Shown: positions 35,200-47,602, counted from the stretch's first letter. The stretch is DNA of 64,000 bases from Hyaloscypha bicolor E (GCF_002865645.1 NW_020194555.1:3498288-3562287); one strand, 5' to 3'. Translations and numbers: made by a program. The notes: generated by a model from the sequence alone, not told the origin.

Positions 35200-35900
35200 G
35201 TGCCCCCAGGCAACAAAACTCGCAACATCTCGTACCAGATAGCACGCTCACAAAGGTGAGCGATAACCACTGGGCTCGTACTGGACTGAATCATGGGCCG
35301 GAATTTACGGCAAGTCCAAACCAAGCAGGCAACCTCTAGCTCCGTTGCGTGGTATCGCTTTTCTGCCTCCCTCAATGCCTTACTCATAAAGAGGATTGGC
35401 TGGATTCGGGATGCTGATAGCTTCGTGACGAGATCTGATAGTGCCGATCCGGGTCGCCAAGTAGAAGGCCATAACTGAAAATCCTCGTTCCTGGGACACA
35501 TCAGAATTAAGCAGGAGACCCCTATCTGGGGGAAAATGGACTAGGAATCTCGGAACTGTAAGCATGCTCTGCAATTTTTCAAACGCCGCGAGCCCCTGGG
35601 GCGTGGGTTCATATATTGTCTTTGCACAGTAGTCTACAGCGTCGATTTTTGGTCCTGCTTCGAGCAGATGGGTTTTCCGCTCTTGCATCGGATCCACTGC
35701 GTGGGCATAACTTGGGAGATATGCTCGCAGCCATCCGGTCATGCCAATATACTGCTCAAGGGCCTGCAGCGTACTAGGGAAAGTAATTCTCTTGAACGCC
35801 GCGACTTGTTCTTGTATTGTTGCCATCCCAAAGGCATCCACAAGGTGGCGCAATAGCTTTACCTCAATGTCTGCCGATTTGGGAACGAGACCTGACTTGA
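35200..35900 (-). pseudogene. Ty3/Gypsy polymerase fragment (RT end and RNase H)
   Basis: On the minus strand one frame reads like the connection after the reverse transcriptase (LEQYIGMTGWLRAYLPSYA, then a PRFLVHFPPDRG / NSDVSQERGFSVMAF block). A second frame carries the RNase H-like segment PILFMSKALREAEKRYHATE followed by LEVACLVWTCRKFRPMI. The two are joined only by a frameshift near 35,450. The RT catalytic core, integrase, Gag and LTRs are not seen, so this is a dead fragment. Confidence 0.7.
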
Positions 35901-37073
35901 GCTTGTCGTTAAATAGGCGGTACACAGTCGGCGAAGAGATCTTCGCGTCCTTGGTCGGGGTGGGTGTATTTTGGCTGGCTAGGGGACTGCTGCTACTCAT
36001 GGCGACGTTCGCGGTGCAGTGACGCAGCTGCACAGGTTCATAAGGAGGCTATAAATCAACACAAGACCTTTTCCACTCCCTATCGATTCGGAGAACTTGC
36101 ACTTCACAACTGTATATATTTCCCCGCCCGGCATTCCTAGAAACGCAAGCCAGTCGGATCAAACGTTCGCACTGGACTCTGCTCTGTTCTGCTCTGCTTC
36201 CAAACCCACCAACAATGCAAGAAATGGGTCTGGGCACACGCCCGAAATCCATGAAAGCGGATTTCGGCTTGGGTTATATGCTAGGACTGCGCCAAGGGAA
36301 ATCTGGACGTAAAAAGCGCATGGACAAAGCTTGGTGGAAGGATATTCAACAAGTCCCGATTTTCGACCCAGCCTGTCCTCGGTTGATCAAAGCAAGTAAG
36401 GAAGGCAGGATGATATTTCTTTAATTAGATAGTGGGATTGACAGCAAAAACCGGATTGACAGCAGCCAGCCACTTTGATCAGACGAAATCCCCTGCACCA
36501 TGCAAGATCGAGGATCGAGAGCCGTCTCTGGGTACTGTATCCAGCGCGCGAGACTCAACATAACGTCAAACTCAATGGATGTTCACTCGAGGGCGAGAGA
36601 GCCCTCGGTCTCGGCATTTTTTGTGATATGTGTTTCTTCAATGATACGATTTTGACCTTGGCACTTGCTACTATTATGCGCCTAGACAAGGTTCCTTCAA
36701 CAGGGCAGGAATTTTTCAACAGGTAGACGGTTTGATACTGGTTTTGACATGGTCCCGCTGAGTATGTTGGGATCGGGACGGTGAGGGAACGGTCCCGTGT
36801 ACCGAGTGTGCCGAACACATCTCGTGTACCGAAATGAACCGAATGCGCCGAAAACGCCACAAACTTATGAGACGTGCAACAGAGAGCCAACTGCGGAGAG
36901 AATGGTGGGGTACCCCTCGTGGCAAATACGGCGGGACTGATCATTGCAGGAACAGATCATTCTGTGCTGATAGCAATAAATACCTAACATCACCGCCAAT
37001 TATACGGAATCGAAACCTTGAACATCATCCTCCAAATAACCTCATAAATCCAAGCTTGAGAGCTCATGTTAGA
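35901..37073. other. intergenic region
   Basis: No gene I can support. A plus-strand frame starting at 36215 (69 codons, basic) is not recognised. A short AC-rich segment lies near 37010-37080, next to the 3' end of the transporter. Confidence 0.35.
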
Positions 37074-38749
37074 TCAAGCCTGCTGCTGCACAACGCCCTT
37101 CTCACTAGTCTGGATATCCTCCGGGTCACTATGCTGCTGCTGATGGCCCCCAGCCTCCCTCTGATGAATCTTCCTCATCGCCTTCTCGATCGTATCATGG
37201 CCCGCCGCCTCATTCAAATCGGAGTCCTGGTTGACCTCAAAGCTGCGCCGCAGATACTCCGGTCCCACAAACGTCATGATGATGACATAAACGTAAACAC
37301 AGCCCATGAAGATGCACATGACCTTTCCATATTGGTATCGCTTGGTCTTTCCTTTTGGCGGGAGAGGGAAGCGCGATCCGATCGTGGATTCGATGGTTGA
37401 GGATGCCGAGGACGCGAGGTTGCCGAGTTGGTAGGAGGTCCCGACGACGAAGGTGCGGAAGGATCCCGGGGAGAGCTCCATCAGGTGGATGGGGATCACG
37501 CCCCATGCGCCCTGGACGCAGAATTGCTCGAAGAAGGCGGCGGCGATGACGGCGTGGCTGGAGGTGTAAGTGTATGGATACAGAAGCGCGCCGCCGATGA
37601 TCGAGATGAAGATTATGGAGAAGCGGCGGCCGAAGATTTGCGAGCTGTACCCGATTACGGTGCCGCCAGTCATGGCGCCGAGGTTCGCTACTACTTGGGT
37701 GACGGTCACGGCGTTGGGGCTGAAATTGTATTGGTTGGTTAACATGGTTGGGTAGAGATCTTGGGAGCCGTGGGACTGGAGGATTGTTAATATGTGTTAA
37801 TATGGAGGTGGTCAAGGGGCTTACCATGAAGTTGAACCCAGCCATCAGCATCACCAAGTAGATCAGAAGGAGCCAATGTCTCTTAAGTGCAACTTTGCCT
37901 TCTGCAATGAACGTCTTCCCAATATTGCCCTTCTCATTTCGAACGGCGTCACGTTCAATGTACGCATCAGTTTCTGGCAAGCAGAGACGGAAAATGATGA
38001 TCAGAACAGGTGGGCAGGCACCGAACCAGAAGAGAGGGCGCCAGCCGTGGGAAGTGGTGTTGACAAGGCCTCTCGCAAAAGCAGTTGCCAAAAGATAACC
38101 AAAAGCGTAGCCTTGCTGCAGCATGCCGGAAACGATTCCACGTGCCTCCTCAGGGCAATCCTCGAGAGCCGTTGCAGCAGCATTGCCGTACAGACCACCC
38201 ATTGCGATACCGAACAGAGCTCTGCATGCAAGGAATTGCTTATAGTTCTGGCAGAAGCCTGTCCCCAACTCGAGAACGATGAACAAGAGGTTGTTTACGA
38301 CGAAAGGCCATTTTCGTCCGTACCTATCGGCTGCAAGACCGAAGACGGTGGATCCAACGGACCGGAACATCAAAACCAATGTGATTCCCCAGGTGATCTG
38401 GGTATTCGTCTTGCCGAAGGTCTCGGCGAGGTCCGAGACTGTCAAGCTGACGGTGAAGAAGTCAAAGGCATCCCAAGTCTGTAAAATATTAGTAAGCGTA
38501 CGTACAGTCAGCTTATCCAAGACAGAGCCATACCCAAGCAAGGAAACCGACGAGGAAGAAGAGCCATTGCTTTCCGCTGAGCATTCCCAGGAGACGGAAT
38601 GGATTAGGGGCGTGGTGCATTGGAGGCTTCAGAGTGGTGAGGCGTGTCGAGGCATACTCGCCTATGGTCATCTCGTGCGGCGCTGGCGATTCAACGGCCT
38701 CTGGAACGTGAGTCGCATCTGCGACCTTTTCATTGCTGGAGGGATCCAT
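37074..38749 (-). CDS. JEN-family monocarboxylate/proton symporter
   Basis: A 523-residue MFS transporter in three exons (minus: 38534-38749, 37825-38478, 37074-37775). Splicing at 37775/37825 assembles NFMSHGSQDLYPT at 288-300, which matches the JEN signature N-x-x-[ST]-H-x-[ST]-Q-D-x-x-x-T needed for lactate and pyruvate transport in characterised JEN1 proteins. The early motif WDAFDFFTVS and the loop DRYGRKW also fit. A plasma-membrane proton symport of short monocarboxylates such as lactate, pyruvate or acetate is predicted by family. The C-terminus is hydrophilic and Gln/His-rich. It lies beyond the retroelement fragment, so membership of the catabolic cluster is uncertain. Confidence 0.88.
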
Positions 38750-41597
38750 GTTGGAGGTGGGCCTTCAGAGGCTGGAACTGGCTGGATAACACGTCAGTAT
38801 TCAGATTCGGTCAATTCTGGGCGTGGGTGCAGAAGCTGGCAGTGCGTGACTCTCTATTGCAAGTGGGGAGGAGGTAAGGTAAATGCTCACATTGAGTTGT
38901 TCTTGGCCTCGAACCCAAGTTGATCTGTAGCTTCGATGATCAAGGCAAAACCATGTGCGAGAGAGCTTCTACTTATCTTCTCTCGACAGCGTGCCCTGGT
39001 AGCACTACTTGTACTCTACGAGACGCACTAATCCATGCTGCAGCAGTCCAGACAAGGGGGCCTGCTCGCTCTCCCAACCCGCCAAAAAGGCACACCTCGC
39101 ACGCGAAAGACCTATCAAGCTTCCCCTTCCTCGCCTCGGCCGGTGATCTCTTTTCAATAATCGGCTACAGAAGCCCAATCCGTGCTTCTCTGCCTTCTCC
39201 AGCTTCTCTAGCTCCGTCATCAGTGCCGAGTATCCTTGGACTTGGCGAGGGGTCCCCGCACTGCAAACAAGCTTTCAGCCATTCAGGTGGCTGTGGCTTG
39301 GCCGGCGGCACTGCATCCTGGCTCCGACCCCACAATCTCACGAATACACCAATGATGCAGCCTGGGCCTGCTTTGAAGCGTGTTCTCGATGTGGAGAGGC
39401 CGCCGAGGATGCCCCCGTTGCCACCGCGAGATCGTCCGAGTCGTCTGCAAGGGAAGCAGATATCCGTGACGCGGTCGTTATTTGACGAAATGCCCCGTCC
39501 TTCGGGCTTTGAAGGGATCTACTGTAGTCTCTCAATTGAATTTATCTCGTTTGGCCTCCTTTTCTGGCCTCCTTTGAACGGAAGTTACCTGCTGAAGTGT
39601 GTGAGCAGCCTTCTCCTCTTCTCTCCAGCTCAAAGATGGATCATCTGCAGTCAGCTCAAGCCCCAGCCGCCGTTGCGGGTCATCCTCCACTTTCAACAAG
39701 TCCTCACGCTCTGATTTTCTTGTGACTCCATCGGATCTTCACGTCAAATGCCGTTAGTGGTCTTGGTATTTCCCGGCGCGCGTGACGCTGTGAAGTAATG
39801 CGGAAGGAATCGTGATCCGGGGTCCTGGTGGCGCTCTGCGCGTCGATTATGTGGTGCATCGCGCCCAGTGGCTGCAGGACACGACTCTGCGTCTCGGCAA
39901 CTCCCGGGGGATGCTTCGGGAGAACCTCATTTCGTTTTCGCAAAGGGGCAAAGGGACGAAATGCAAAAATGGACTCCTGCAAGAGGAGCGCGGTTCGCGA
40001 TGAGATGTCGGACTGAATGAGCGAGTTCTCAAATATCGACCGGCCGTGGAAGTCATCTGTGGACCGTCATTCGTTTGCTATGTGCTCTCCAGCTTTCCAA
40101 GTGCCTTCGGTGGCCTTCTCGGCACAAGAAAATGATTCACAGCTTTGCGGCTTCATGAACTTTGCATTAGGCTGAAGATTGCCTCGCTGTATTTCATCCT
40201 CTATCAAATTATCATCCGTTTCTCATCCCCTTCTGCTAGCCATGAGGCTGAACGAAGAATGCAGCCTTTCGGCCAAGAAGTCATCCACCACGCGAAAGGC
40301 TGCGTGGTGGCTGTTATACAATTAGACTTTATTCATTCTGGTTTCGTCGAAAGGAGTACTCGTTGAAGCACGCCCATTTACCTCGCGTCTGCTCGCTGAT
40401 TCTCAATCTTACGTAGAATGCGAAAAGGAGGGATCAAGCATTAGTATCACTGAAAGATACACACCATTAAGCTTCCGGTGCTGTTTAACTTCGAAGCGAT
40501 TGCCCGAATATTTTCGGTCACCTTGAGTGTTTGTTGCAAGTCCCTCGCGCCGTCTCGCTTTAGTATCGAAGATCTCTAATGTGAAAAGGGGAAAGGGGGA
40601 CAGGCGTCCTTTACCAATCTCGCTCGGCAAACCAACAGCCAAAAAAAAATTTGCTTCTCCAACACAACCAGCAAAACTGCAACCTCCCCTATTTTCTTCA
40701 GGGAGGAGAGAACAAGAACCCCGTCGAATGATGCACCCGGCGTGAACATCTGGGGGTCTGGTTTTTATCCGATCGTTACAGCCATCAATGCGCCACGCCC
40801 TATTTTCTTCAGGCGTGGGATCCTGCCGCATTTATATGATGGTGTGCTTCCTGTGCGCAAGTTGTTAGTGGTTACCATTAGGACGGGGAGTGAGTTAGTA
40901 ACTTACGCAGAATGACTTTGAAGCTTGCAATCGCACTCACCCAGAGACTTGTCTCCAGTTTGTGGTCCGATCTGGTGAGCAAATCGCTTATTTGAGTCTA
41001 TAACACTCCTCCTCCGAATTCCGACCATCCACGTGATATCGGTGCGTCTGCGCTTGTGAGAGGTCAATATTGGAAGTTTCCTGTTCTGTGCTGCTCGATT
41101 TTCTTTCATAATGGGGGATAATTGCTCGTTTGATGTGTATAGTAATGCCGGCAGATATTGGCTGAGGTGGTCGACATTGCCGCCGTGCCTGCTCGGTGCC
41201 AACAATCTCACTCCCATAACAGAGACAGAATCACATTCACGCATCTCACAGCACGACATAAAGTCGGCCTGAGATTTCTGTATTCAAGAGGCTTAAGGAT
41301 AGGGCAAAATGCCGTGACTGGTCCATGATCGGGATAGCTTGCATCTTGCTCTTGTGGTTTTCTTCTTCATCATGCTCTGTGTGAGCAGGAATAAAGACCC
41401 TACCCAAACCTCGATGGCAGGAATTTTGCACGCCTGTTTATCGATGCCGTTGGGCTATTTTTTAAAGCACTTCGCCCGGAACACGCACAGTGACAACGTG
41501 GTGTATCTCTCATCTGTCCCTCAAATAATTATATTTAATATAGTAAGCTCTATCTTGTCACAATATGTTAGATCAATGGAGCAAGTGGATCCGTGAT
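38750..41597. other. long gene-poor region
   Basis: No recognisable gene. A plus-strand frame of about 260 codons (38920-39714) has biased composition and no family resemblance. The segment holds the promoter of the JEN-type gene at its left end and the paired hairpins near 40.7-40.8 kb, described separately. Confidence 0.4.
40683..40818. other. two hairpins with identical loop and different stems
   Basis: Hairpin 1 (40683-40706) has stem CCTCCC/GGGAGG and loop CTATTTTCTTCA. Hairpin 2 (40793-40818) has stem CCACGCC/GGCGTGG and the same 12-base loop. The stems differ in sequence but stay fully paired. Strand and function are unknown. Confidence 0.6.
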
Positions 41598-41864
41598 TAA
41601 CGAGCCTGGCCTCAAAAGTCCGTGTTTTTAGCGATATTTTCAGGCATCGCAAAACCAAAGTCTCCCACTTCACTTGACAAATATACAACAACTATTAATT
41701 GTGACCTATTATAATTTATATATATAGGATTAAAGAAGCTAGAGTGAGTTTTAAACCCCTTTTAAAGCGATTCAGAGAATAGGATAAAAGGCACAAAATT
41801 GGGTTTGGCGTTTGCTTCTTAGTGAAATACCGTAAAAACACGGACTTTTGAGGGTGGGCTCGTA
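41598..41864. mobile_element. 267-bp TA-flanked MITE
   Basis: The left end TTAACGAGCCTGGCCTCAAAA and the right end (reading in from the other strand) TACGAGCCCACCCTCAAAA share a perfect 21-base core, CCTCAAAAGTCCGTGTTTTTA at the left and its complement at the right. TA bounds both ends. The interior is AT-rich and non-coding. The terminal ACGAGCC resembles the end of the element at 22660. Confidence 0.75.
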
Positions 41865-42294
41865 AGTGTGACGCGTTAAGAATCTTGTGGTTGGCCTTAT
41901 CGGCTGCAGAAGATTTTTTGCGTCTGAATCCTTTTGAAACTTTGATCAATGCCTACACATGGAAAAGCCTTGATATGCTGTCAATGCACCTTTGTTGGTG
42001 AGCAGTAAAACCGCATGCAGAAGCTCACGTACGCTTTCTATACGCAGTTTCTATAGTATAAAAGTCGTGGCGATGTGATTCGCGAGCTATCTTGAAGAAC
42101 ACAACGGGACCTAGAAGGGAAAGGTAGTAAACAAGTTAGGAGATTGATCTCAGAGTGGTTTGTTGAATAAATGAAAGTACTATATATATTTCAGAAGTTA
42201 AACGCCATCACCTGTTTGCCATAAACTTGTTCCAAAGAGAGACAAGAAAAGTAGAGAAAAAGAAATGAGCTTCACAACCAGAACTCAAAGAAAC
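41865..42294. other. 3' flank of the ankyrin gene
   Basis: AT-rich region without a gene, presumed downstream of the ankyrin-protein stop codon at 42295. Confidence 0.35.
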
Positions 42295-45200
42295 CTATCC
42301 ATGATATGACTCGAGAAGCCGTCGAACTGCATGGTGCCCGTTCTGAGACGCTCTGCTGATAGCACTTTCATACTGTGCTTCCTCTCCCTCTTGAAAGATG
42401 TTTGCTCCAGCGTTGAGAAGCAATTGCACCATGTCGATTCTTCCATGCTCTGCTGCTCCCTCCAATGCTGTCCTGCCACCAACCTCGGCAGGCGGTGCGT
42501 TGACATCGGCCCCGTACTCCAACAGGAGATGAGCAATCCCCAGAAGACCCTTGATGGCGGCGAACTGTAATGCAGTTGCGCCGAAATTTTTGGCAGGCGG
42601 TGCGTTGACCTCGGCTCCGTGCTCGAGAAGCAGCTCAACGATCTCTTTACTTCCGTCTCTGCTGGCCATTTGCAAAGGCGTGTGAGGCATGTTACCGAAT
42701 ATCCCGTTTGGATTGCCGTTATATTGTTGAAGGAGTCTAATCGTTTCGATGTCTTGATTACTGACTGCAATCTGAAGTGGTGTTCCGTTGTCACGTTCTG
42801 GCAGATCGTCCGGCTTTCTTTCGGTTTCTTTGGGTACCGCAACAACATTCGGATCAGATCCTGCCTCGAGGAGTATGCGTACTATATCCACCCTCCTACA
42901 AGAAGCAGCTAATTGCATTGGTGAGTCGTACATGCCGCACGTTAGGTTACCATCTGGCTTGCCGCCTGCATCCAGAATGATTTTAAGTTGCTCAAGATTG
43001 TTCCGCGTGATTGCCATGCGTAGTGCAGAACTGAGAAAGAGGTTGTTGTTATTGATGCCATATTCCCAAACCGTATTTGGGTCCGCACCATGGCCTAGAA
43101 CCATGCGAATGATCCCGAGGTTAGGGGTGGAATCATGTTGGAGAGCACTTACCAGCGCCCATGATAATCTTCTGGTCGGGTTGATCCTCATCAGAGAACT
43201 ATCAAGGAGTGCTCGAACAATTTCCCGATCTTGCCTTTTCATCGCGCTAGCAAGTGCTTCATCTCCAACTTCTTCGTCGTCAGGTGGTCCGTTCCAGCTG
43301 TGTAACGCTGTGAGAAGGATATAAAGTAGCCTGCTGTTACGTGTGGCTTCTTTCAAGGCGTGACGATCATATGGATTAGCTCCTTTACTAATAAGAGTTT
43401 CCACCAAATCTGGATTTTGACTCCCAATAGCGGCTGCAAGAGGTGTCATGGAATGCCACGCAGAACCAGGGGGGTTGATGGCAGCGCCCCGGGAAAGGAG
43501 GGTATTGACCAAAATTAAGTTTCCGCTCGTAATAGCAGCTGTCAGGGGCATTATACAGCGACATGATGTGCAAATCCTATCGGCATGGCCTAAAGCGTCC
43601 ATGCTAGCTCCAGCGTCGAGGAGTTTCCCAACCACGAAGTCGTCGCCCCACTCGATAGCCATGATTAGCGGATCTCCGGCGACTTCGTGATAATCAACGC
43701 AACTTGAACTAATTCCAAATTTGTCGCCTTCCGTTTCTGTGCTCAGTATTGAATTCGCATCAATGAGCTTCAAGACCATATTTCGATTCTTCTCTCCAAT
43801 TGCACTCAGAAGTGCAGTGCGGCCATGGTGAACAGCATTGATATCCGCACCCGCCAAAAGAAGGGTGTCTGCGATATCATCGTGATTACGCAAGATTGCT
43901 TCAACAAGGGATCCACCGAGATGTGAAGCAATCGATACATTATACTTTGAGCACTCGTCAATGATGAGGCGAAGGGTGCCAATGTACCCAGAGCTGCAGC
44001 AGTCCTCAATAGCTCCTTCTAGTCCCTCGAGCGCGCGAACAAATTCGCCGCCCTTGAAATCTCCATAATCGAATATGCGCTTGAGAATAGAATCATTTCC
44101 TAGTCGTATGGCTTCACGCAATAGTTTCATTTGGGTAATAAAACCTGGTCGCTGCCTGAGTAGAGTCCTTATATACCAGCCACCTCCACTTTTGCCTTGG
44201 CGTATGGCATTTCTCACAGCTAATGACGACAGAGGAGCACCTGCACTTAATAGTGCATTCACCATCTCAAGACTCCCCGTCTCAATTGCCTGCTCTAACG
44301 AGTGCCCGGTTGATGTAGTGGCCCCAGCGCATAGCATCATATCAACAAGCTCAACACTTTCTGTCAGCACACTTAAATCAAGGATTGACAAGTAGCAACC
44401 CTTTTCTTCAGTGTGGAAGTGTTCGTCTTCTTCATCGTCTTTTTTATCGTCTTCTTCTCGAGGACACCAGAGAAAGTGTTTGTTAACGTCCACTCCCGCA
44501 TCTATGAGACTGCAAGCCACACCGATAATCTTGGATAAACTTTCGGAACCGCGAAATATTGAAACACGCTCACATAGTGTGCTTGTATACCCCTCAAATG
44601 CTTCGTCAGAATGTAGCTCTGTTTGCTCCCAGCTAAAGAGGCATTCGCGAAGAGTGCAAGTATCTCGTTGTGTGAGAAAATCTTGGTCAGCCCCTTGTTG
44701 AAGGAAGAAGTTAACAAGTACACCGTTACGGTATTTTGATGCGGCCGTCAATGGCGAGTGCCCATCTTCCATGACAGAGTCCAATCTTGTGTCTAGATAT
44801 GAGGTTCCGCCTCTATTCCAATGTTGGAGAGTTGGAGAAGACCGGTCGATAATTGGGTTAATGGCTGCTCCTTTATCTACTAAGGAGTAAATGAGGTCGA
44901 AGAAGCAGGCGGATGGTATTTCGAGGTCCTGGTCATCTCCAGCTTGAGTCTCCTCTTTTCCATATTCCCAAAAGTCTCTGTGATCCCGGAGGTACTCTCC
45001 AATAATAGCAAGAACCAATGCACTGCTTTTCCACCCAGTTCCAGGTTGATCAATGCTAGATCCTGCGTTAATGAGTTCTAGAGCCAGTTCCGTGTTTCCT
45101 CTAATACATGCATACTGCAAAGGATTCATGTAATCGGGGATTCGTGGGTGCCGACAGATGTGCCCGTTGGGATCTACTCCAGCTTCGATCAAGCGTTTGG

Positions 45201-46261
45201 CCATCGGTATATCTTCAGCCTCAATTGCCAATCGAAAGAGGTTCTCGAGCAGCGCCTCGCCAGTCGGCCCCTTTGTAGTGGCAATGGCTTTGAGAACATT
45301 TGTGCTGCCATGTCTTTTCAGCCATTTGTATACTTGTTCTCCGTTTGTCTCGCCGGGAAAGTTGTTCGATAACATGAAAGTTGCGAGGTTTAGGAACTCG
45401 ACTGGCCCGAAATTTTCGAGTCGCTTTATTGCAAGCCCTTGTGCGCAGGCTTCTTCAAGAAATGCTGAATTGGGAAGGAGCGAATCGATGATAGGCATAC
45501 TGGAATCGTTTTGATCTATTTGAAGAGATTTCCCCAAGAACGGCGCGAGGACCGTCAAGCTAGTGTCAAAGGATCGGATCGACTCTGCCACACATCGGAG
45601 TAGTTAACAATAGCTCGAAACTGAATAGATTTGCTACTCACCAACCAAAGGCGGTATAGCTTCTTGAAATTGAAGTATCGGTAGATTCTCAAAGACTAGT
45701 CGAAATGCTGGTCTAGCGATTGGGGTCCGTATATTGAATCCAGGTGGTGTTGCAGGAGGTGTTTCTAAAGCCATCAGAAATAGAATATAGGCTTTCAAGC
45801 TTTGAGTAACTCACCCTGCGTTATCTTGAATTGCTCCGTGACTGACATAAAACCTTGGCGAGATATCTCCTTCTGAAGTCTCTTTCTTGGCATCAATTCC
45901 CCATCAAGATAGACGTTGCTCTCTTTGGCAGTCCGCTTCCGTAGCCCAACTTTCTGGCCGACGATCTTCCAATCATCTTTTGTGTGATTCTTCTGAAATC
46001 CCCATTCCTTGAACTTCTTCTCATACTGTGCTTTCCTAGAAATTGTTAGTCCGGTTCCTTCAAAGAGAGTCTTGGTCTCATCTGTACTTACGTTGCCTTG
46101 AATCCATACTGACTTTCCATCAATTTGATAACGCCATTAGGGCCCTCAAGCTTATGCCCTTTCACAATATACAGTCCGCGTATGACATTTTTGAATTTTT
46201 CCCAGCCTTGTGGTGACGTGTCAACCCAGCCATGTGATGATGAGCCGAACGAATGCGACAT
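42295..46261 (-). CDS. Clr5-domain ankyrin-repeat protein
   Basis: A 1,267-residue protein in four exons (minus: 46092-46261, 45815-46035, 45642-45764, 42295-45584). The first two exons encode a Clr5 domain: a W-x-x-x-K-x-x-I start, GLYIVKGHKLEG, MESQYGFKAT and then YEKKFKEWGFQKN, with the hallmark Trp and Lys-Asn. A short linker follows, then a long array of ankyrin repeats, especially clear in the C-terminal third (for example TALQFAAIKGLLGIAHLLLE and TPLQMASRDGSKEIVELLLE). An Asp/Glu-rich insert (EEDDKKDDEEDE) lies in the middle. Such fungal proteins are probably scaffolds or regulators, and some families take part in self/non-self systems. The function here is unknown. Confidence 0.88.
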
Positions 46262-47246
46262 CTTGAATGGCTCAAGCTCGTTATTGTTGATTCAGTTGAG
46301 TATAATGAGGAGGTTCAAAGCCGGATGGCAATGTTCAGAGGTGGAAGATGAGCGAAATGAGGGCATCTTGGAGATAAATGCGGTCAAAAGTCAGGCTCTG
46401 CGCAGCCACCTCCAACTGGATCTTGGTGTAACGACCCGGCCAAAACACTGCCTTTTGATTCGCAGATCCCAAAATCTGACATGCAGCCTCTTCGGCTCCT
46501 TGCCTCACACCCAACAGGAGCGCCCGATGTGGCATGCATGGATCCTTGACATGCGCAGCTGTGATACGTCGGTTCCAAAACCTGCGTGCGTTCAACCTCC
46601 GTGTGGCTAACATTGGTCCTCGATCAAATCCTCTTTTATTGGCGAGTTCCAAAATCTTTTGCATGCTGGAACCTCAACACGGGGCTTGGGACTCACGCAC
46701 AAGGCGGTGCGGTGCGTGAAATGGATCGTGTCTCCTTGCGGATCATCAGGCATCGCGATGGTGCACACTCCACCACGCCTCCTGAAACACCATATGCATT
46801 TTGACTGGCCAGTGCCAAAATCTGCTTGCTGATTTCCGCTTTGTTGCAGTCTGCCGAAGTGTCTGAATAGCCCCAACGGGCAGAGATGCCAACTGGACTC
46901 GCTCACATGTCCTAACATTATGGGCGCACAGATTTCTGCGTGGCTTGGGTGGTAGTCATCGATTGGCAGTTTCCAAACTCTTCTGCGGTCCCTGGCGAAA
47001 GCTATCTTCCATCCTGCCCTTATTGGTATCGGTGTGATATCCATTGGAGAATGCCAAAATCTGCGGCACAAATTTCATGACATGAGGAATTTCTCGTACT
47101 AGGAACTGCCATAAGGCCCCCAATACAAATTCAAGGTCGTAGCGGTGGCCTTGGGACTCATAAGTCCATCATTTCCTTTCCGATTCTCTAATTCCCAATA
47201 CCAATATTGCTCTTTTACGCTGGACAGTCCCTTCGCCTCCATCCAA
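46262..47246. repeat. degenerate ~80-bp repeats upstream of the ankyrin gene
   Basis: Six related blocks with consensus ATTGGCNAGTKCCAAAATCTKC lie with CCAAAA at about 46469, 46575, 46649, 46814, 46973 and 47054. Spacings are near 80 bp or twice that. No gene is supported. The array sits directly upstream of the ankyrin gene's start. Confidence 0.45.
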
Positions 47247-47602
47247 ATGGGCCTTTCACCAGAAGCAATCATCGGCTTGGTGACCCTCTTCGTCACCTGT
47301 GCACCATCCGCTTTTCTTTTAGTCGGCTGGATTAACAGACGTAGGAGAGGTCGACGAGACAATGGTCCTGCTGTCGAAATTTCCGCTTGCTTTGCTACTG
47401 GCTAACACTGCTGACAGGCAGAATGCTTCAAAGGGTCCCAGGTCCACGAGGGGCTAGGAGGACATACGCTCTCCACGATGCAGATATCGAGAGGAGGCTT
47501 CGAGCTGGAACAACGCTTGTCTGGAACCATGGTCTGAAACACCTTTGCAAGACCTTCCTTAAATCTGATGAGAATACTGCTAACCATTCTCTACCTTGCT
47601 AG
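47247..47602 (+). CDS. small single-TM protein
   Basis: A predicted 100-residue protein with exons 47247-47364 and 47418-47602 joined through a 53-bp intron with a CTAAC branch site. The N-terminus (MGLSPEAIIGLVTLFVTCAP) is a single hydrophobic segment, followed by WINRRRRGRR, a positive-inside stop-transfer signal; the rest is hydrophilic and basic. I have a general impression of similar short MxLSPEAII-type N-termini in other ascomycetes but no functional information. The gene model rests on frame continuity only. Confidence 0.45.

Noticed and set aside
35055..36033. Intact retrotransposon polymerase
   Set aside because: Frameshifted, and lacking the RT core, integrase, Gag and LTRs.
38920..39714. 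Open plus-strand frame of about 264 codons
   Set aside because: Low-complexity composition, no domain resemblance and no splice context; probably non-coding.
40409..40831. Minus-strand frame with two PEENR repeats
   Set aside because: The peptide repeat is simply the translation of the shared hairpin loop; no other support for coding.
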